Part shown: in pieces, positions 61,541-64,000 of the stretch
Layout: each line of letters begins with the position of its first letter
Position numbering within the stretch: position 1 is the first letter of the stretch
Source: Paenibacillus humicola
GTDB lineage: Bacteria; Bacillota; Bacilli; Paenibacillales; Paenibacillaceae
Direction: 5' to 3'
Assembly (NCBI RefSeq): GCF_028826105.1
Contig: NZ_JAQGPL010000001.1
Span: forward strand, 1,948,501 to 2,012,500
Length of the DNA: 64,000 nucleotides
Translations under genes and position numbers: made by a program
Notes under the pieces: model-generated
What the model was told of the DNA's origin: nothing
What the model saw: only the letters and a program-made list of their open reading frames with translations
The model's database searches: none

Positions 61541-62215
61541 ATGTCGATTTTCAAACGGCTTAGAGATCTTACGTTGTCCAATGTTTATGCCCTGATCGAG
61601 AAAGCGGAAGACCCGGTCAAGCTGACCGATCAATATATCCGCGATATGCAGGAGGACCTCGAGGACGCCGAGAAGGCGGTTGCCGCCCAGATCGCCATTG
61701 AGAAGAAATTCAAGCAGCTGTACGAGGAGCAGGAAGCGCTTGTGAAGAAGCGCGACGAGCAGGCGCATACGGCTGCCCAAATGCAAAATATCGACCTGGC
61801 TCGCCGCGCGCTTGAAGAGAAGAAAGAGGCCGAGCAGAAGATGGCGGAGTACAAATCGAGCTACGATCAGAACAAGTCCGCGGCTGACAATCTGCGCGCC
61901 AAGCTGGAAGAAATGCGCAAGCAGCTGACCGAGATGAAGAACAAGCGCGAAACGCTTGTCGCCCGTTACAACGCGGCCAAGGCGCAGAACGAGATAAACA
62001 AATCGATGACCGGCTTTAACAGCGATTCGGCTGCCGCGGGCCTGAAGCGGATGGAAGAAAAAATGCTGCAGATGGAAGCCCAGGCGGAAGCGAGCAACGA
62101 GCTGAACAGCAAGGGCAAGTCGCTTGACGACGAGTTTGCGGCGCTCGGCAAAGACAAAGCCGTCGACGACGAGCTGGCGGCTCTGATGAAGAAATACGAG
62201 AACAACAGCCAATAA
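61541..62215 (+). CDS. pspA: Phage shock protein A / IM30 family protein
   Basis: The 224-residue protein starts at ATG 61541 behind AAGGAGGAA. It opens with an amphipathic helix (SIFKRLRDLTLSNVYALIEKAEDPV, in part) and continues as long coiled-coil helices (AEKAVAAQIAIEKKFKQLYEEQEALVKKR, in part), the PspA/Vipp1 ESCRT-III-like fold. Such proteins bind stressed membranes from the cytoplasm and form rods. A terminator separates it from the next three genes, so pspA is probably the most highly expressed gene of the group. Confidence 0.93.
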   Translation: MSIFKRLRDLTLSNVYALIEKAEDPVKLTDQYIRDMQEDLEDAEKAVAAQIAIEKKFKQLYEEQEALVKKRDEQAHTAAQMQNIDLARRALEEKKEAEQKMAEYKSSYDQNKSAADNLRAKLEEMRKQLTEMKNKRETLVARYNAAKAQNEINKSMTGFNSDSAAAGLKRMEEKMLQMEAQAEASNELNSKGKSLDDEFAALGKDKAVDDELAALMKKYENNSQ

Positions 62216-62240
62216 CGCTGGCAAGGAACAGGCAAGTAAG

Positions 62241-62296
62241 AACGTCCGGGGCCGTCAACCGCATGCGGGTTTGAGGGCCTCATGACGTTTTTTTTC
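62241..62296 (+). terminator. Intrinsic terminator after pspA
   Basis: An outer stem AACGTC (62241-62246) with GACGTT (62284-62289), an inner GGCC/GGCC pairing and a central CCGCATGCGG palindrome make a long hairpin, followed by eight or more T. Partial read-through may feed the downstream genes. Confidence 0.85.
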
Positions 62297-62342
62297 TTGA
62301 AGGGAAGCGGCTTCCGAAATTGAACACTTGGGGGATGTCGAG

Positions 62343-62747
62343 ATGACGCTGCACGATTTTGTGGCAATACTGGTCTGGACCGGTTCGGGGGCGGTGCTGC
62401 TTGCCGCCTTGATGTGTGTGGATTCGCTTTTTACCCGTTATAAGGATATGGACGAAATTAAAAAAGGGAACGTAGCGGTCACGACCCGGTTTATCATGAA
62501 GCTGCTTGCCCAGGCGTATATTTTGTCGCGGTCGATCGCCGCTTCGGACACGCTCGGCAACGCGCTGATTGCGTCCGTCGTTTCGTTTGTCATATTGCTG
62601 GTGCTGGAATGGCTGCTTCGTCTCATTTTGCGGCAAACCGTCGGTCTTCAGCTCGATCAGGGCACGAAGGACGGCAAAATCGCCCATGCGCTTCTGGCCG
62701 GGTCGCTTCACGTTGCCGGCGCGCTCATCATCGGTTCGCTGCTGTAA
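62343..62747 (+). CDS. DUF350 family membrane protein
   Basis: ATG 62343 has GGGGG eight bases upstream; an in-frame TTG at 62328 overlaps that site. The 134-residue protein has four predicted helices, with the conserved cytoplasmic loop MDEIKKGNVAVTTRFIMKLLAQAYIL (in part) typical of DUF350 (YjfL-type) proteins. The family is often found in PspA-containing membrane-stress operons. It lies between pspA and a DUF4178 gene. Its molecular role is unknown. Confidence 0.82.
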   Translation: MTLHDFVAILVWTGSGAVLLAALMCVDSLFTRYKDMDEIKKGNVAVTTRFIMKLLAQAYILSRSIAASDTLGNALIASVVSFVILLVLEWLLRLILRQTVGLQLDQGTKDGKIAHALLAGSLHVAGALIIGSLL

Positions 62748-62771
62748 TCTCGGGAAGGAGGGCGTAGTCGC

Positions 62772-63278
62772 ATGAGCCTGTTTAAACGAATCAAAAATAT
62801 CATGACAAAACCGGAGCCGCCCAAAGCGGAGAAAAGCATACTGACGATCGGGCCGGGCGACGTGTGCGAGGTGTCCCTGGTGACCTACCAGGTCACGGGC
62901 CGGACGCAGAACCGCCACCGCAATTTGGTCGTGCTGACGCTTCAGGACGGCGCAAATATCCGTTATCTGACCATCGAAGAACGGGAGCGGACGGTTTACG
63001 CGCTTTACGCTCCGATCGACGGCCGGCTTGACTCGGTCGACGAGGTGCCGACCGAGCTGGAGCTCGACGGCCGCATGTACCATTTGGAAGAGCAATATTC
63101 CGGCTTTATAACCGCATCCGGCAAGACGCCGTTCGTTCAAGGCGGCGAGCAGTATGTCTGGCAGTACCAATCCGACGATATGCATTTGCTGCGCATCGAA
63201 TGGCAGGACGGCCGATTCATGCTGTATGAAGGCGAAGACGTGCTGCCGGCAGATGTCCGCGTATTGCGCGGAAGCTAG
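62772..63278 (+). CDS. DUF4178 domain protein
   Basis: The 168-residue soluble protein starts at ATG 62772 behind GGAAGGAGG. After a basic N-terminus (SLFKRIKNIMTKP) it is beta-strand rich (DVCEVSLVTYQVTGRTQNR, ERERTVYALYAPIDGRLDSV, QYVWQYQSDDMHLLRIEWQDG, in part), the DUF4178 pattern. The lack of signal peptide or helix suggests a cytoplasmic partner of the membrane proteins encoded on both sides. The function is unknown. Confidence 0.8.
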   Translation: MSLFKRIKNIMTKPEPPKAEKSILTIGPGDVCEVSLVTYQVTGRTQNRHRNLVVLTLQDGANIRYLTIEERERTVYALYAPIDGRLDSVDEVPTELELDGRMYHLEEQYSGFITASGKTPFVQGGEQYVWQYQSDDMHLLRIEWQDGRFMLYEGEDVLPADVRVLRGS

Positions 63279-63290
63279 GGGGGGAGACGC

Positions 63291-64000
63291 ATGCGGAGCA
63301 GGCTGTCCCTCTGGCTGAAGCATCTGGTCATCGTCAGCTTCATCGTTCCGCTGCTTGCGGCATGCGGAATTTCGGACACGATTGCGGACAAATACCCGCT
63401 TGAATCGGTGAGCGGAAGCGGATCGGCAACGTCCTACGTTTACCGGGCCGCGGGCGAAAGCGTACCGCAGGTGGCGAAGGAGCTTGCGGACGAGCAGAAG
63501 CCGCAGCAGGAATCGCCCGAGAAGAACGATCATATGTTTCTCGTTTACTCGGATAAAATCATTCATTTGCAGCAGGACGAGAAGAAGCCCGAGGATACGC
63601 TGGTCGAAGTCGATTCGAAGGAATATGTGCGCGACAACTACAGCTCGAGCTTCCTGCAGGGGTATCTGGTCGCGAGTCTCCTGAACGATTTGTTCGATTA
63701 CGGCCGTTACGGCAGCGGAAGCTACCGCGGATATACGGACCGCGGCACGTACAAGCCGAAGACGGGCACGTACCACGTACCGTCGGCACAGGAGAAAAAG
63801 GCGATTCCGCCGATGACGGTGGAAAAGAAAGGTTCGATATTCCGGCGGTCGAAGGATGCGGATTCAAGCGCGGCCGGCACGGGCGGCATATTCAACAAGG
63901 CGCCCCCCAAATCGTCCGGCAAGATTACGCGCGGAAGCAGCAAATCCGGCGGCTGGTTCTCGCCGCCGAAATCGAGCCGGCCGAGAACGAAGAGCGGCTT
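63291..64000 (+). CDS. DUF4247 lipoprotein, C-terminus cut by window end (partial)
   Basis: ATG 63291 follows a GGGGGGAG stretch 12 bases after the preceding stop codon, and the frame is open to the end of the window (236 complete codons). A lipoprotein signal ends in LLAAC with Cys25. The mature part contains TIADKYPLESVSGSG, a VYRAAGESVPQVAKELADE segment and FLVYSDKIIHLQQDEKKPEDTLVEVD (in part), then a Gly/Tyr/Ser-rich low-complexity tail, the DUF4247 pattern. It is probably a membrane-anchored extracellular component of the pspA-linked group. Confidence 0.8.
   Translation, partial: MRSRLSLWLKHLVIVSFIVPLLAACGISDTIADKYPLESVSGSGSATSYVYRAAGESVPQVAKELADEQKPQQESPEKNDHMFLVYSDKIIHLQQDEKKPEDTLVEVDSKEYVRDNYSSSFLQGYLVASLLNDLFDYGRYGSGSYRGYTDRGTYKPKTGTYHVPSAQEKKAIPPMTVEKKGSIFRRSKDADSSAAGTGGIFNKAPPKSSGKITRGSSKSGGWFSPPKSSRPRTKSG

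Noticed and set aside
1..64000. Search by eye for CRISPR arrays, transposases, integrases, phage genes and toxin-antitoxin pairs
   Set aside because: None was seen; the window looks like ordinary chromosomal metabolic and envelope genes.

Overview
The window looks like chromosomal DNA of a spore-forming, GC-rich Firmicute, most likely a Paenibacillus/Cohnella-type bacterium. The evidence is: strong AGGAGG-type ribosome binding sites; sigma-A type promoters; many carbohydrate ABC transporters of the CUT1 type; YesM/YesN-type two-component pairs next to them; CwlD-, SpoIIE-, YqzE-, YqhG- and YqhH-like proteins; a manganese pyrophosphatase PpaC; and a tRNA-Leu with encoded CCA. No phage, insertion sequence, CRISPR array, rRNA or plasmid function was seen. 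All calls come from reading the sequence; no database search was run.

Layout. 1-12117: a plus-strand carbohydrate utilisation cluster (partial glycosidase-like protein, AraC-type response regulator and YesM-type kinase, lipoprotein plus two permeases of an ABC importer, a family 2 glycoside hydrolase, an enolase-superfamily sugar-acid dehydratase). 12279-15542: a second sugar ABC importer on the minus strand with a clear promoter and a palindromic operator-like site. 16100-21307: an aldo/keto reductase, a second kinase/regulator pair, and a broken solute-binding lipoprotein gene. 21611-26036: TagO/WecA-type undecaprenyl-phosphate sugar-phosphate transferase, tRNA-Leu(CAG), a fumarylacetoacetase-family enzyme and malate synthase G. 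26117-27797: a short-chain dehydrogenase divergent from a TetR regulator, with three matching operators between them. 28013-31790: a sensor-like SpoIIE-domain protein whose phosphatase site is degenerate, a YibQ-type deacetylase-like protein, and a convergent CwlD-like amidase. 31925-36030: a yqzE-like gene, an exported protein of unknown function, then yqhG and yqhH. 36406-38762: PpaC, an RpiR-type regulator and a YciI-like protein. 39041-44811: a complete five-gene peptide/nickel-type ABC importer. 45138-49928: FAD oxidoreductase, ROK kinase, HisJ-like phosphatase and metallophosphoesterase. 50191-54575: NanE epimerase followed by a third CUT1 importer. 54677-61153: small hypothetical protein, two GNAT acetyltransferases, a NUDIX hydrolase, a MurA homologue with Asp in place of the catalytic Cys, PgsA, a Cof-type HAD phosphatase and a membrane acyltransferase. 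61541-64000: pspA followed by DUF350, DUF4178 and DUF4247 genes, the last cut by the window end.

How the genes work together. The three CUT1 importers carry a lipoprotein and two permeases but no ATPase, so they probably share an MsmX-type ATPase encoded elsewhere. In all four ABC operons a stable hairpin lies between the binding-protein gene and the first permease gene, which would favour higher expression of the binding protein. Points most worth attention are the SpoIIE-domain protein that has lost two metal-binding Asp residues, the Cys-to-Asp MurA, the three-operator TetR/dehydrogenase switch, the yqzE-X-yqhG-yqhH neighbourhood and the pspA-DUF350-DUF4178-DUF4247 operon.
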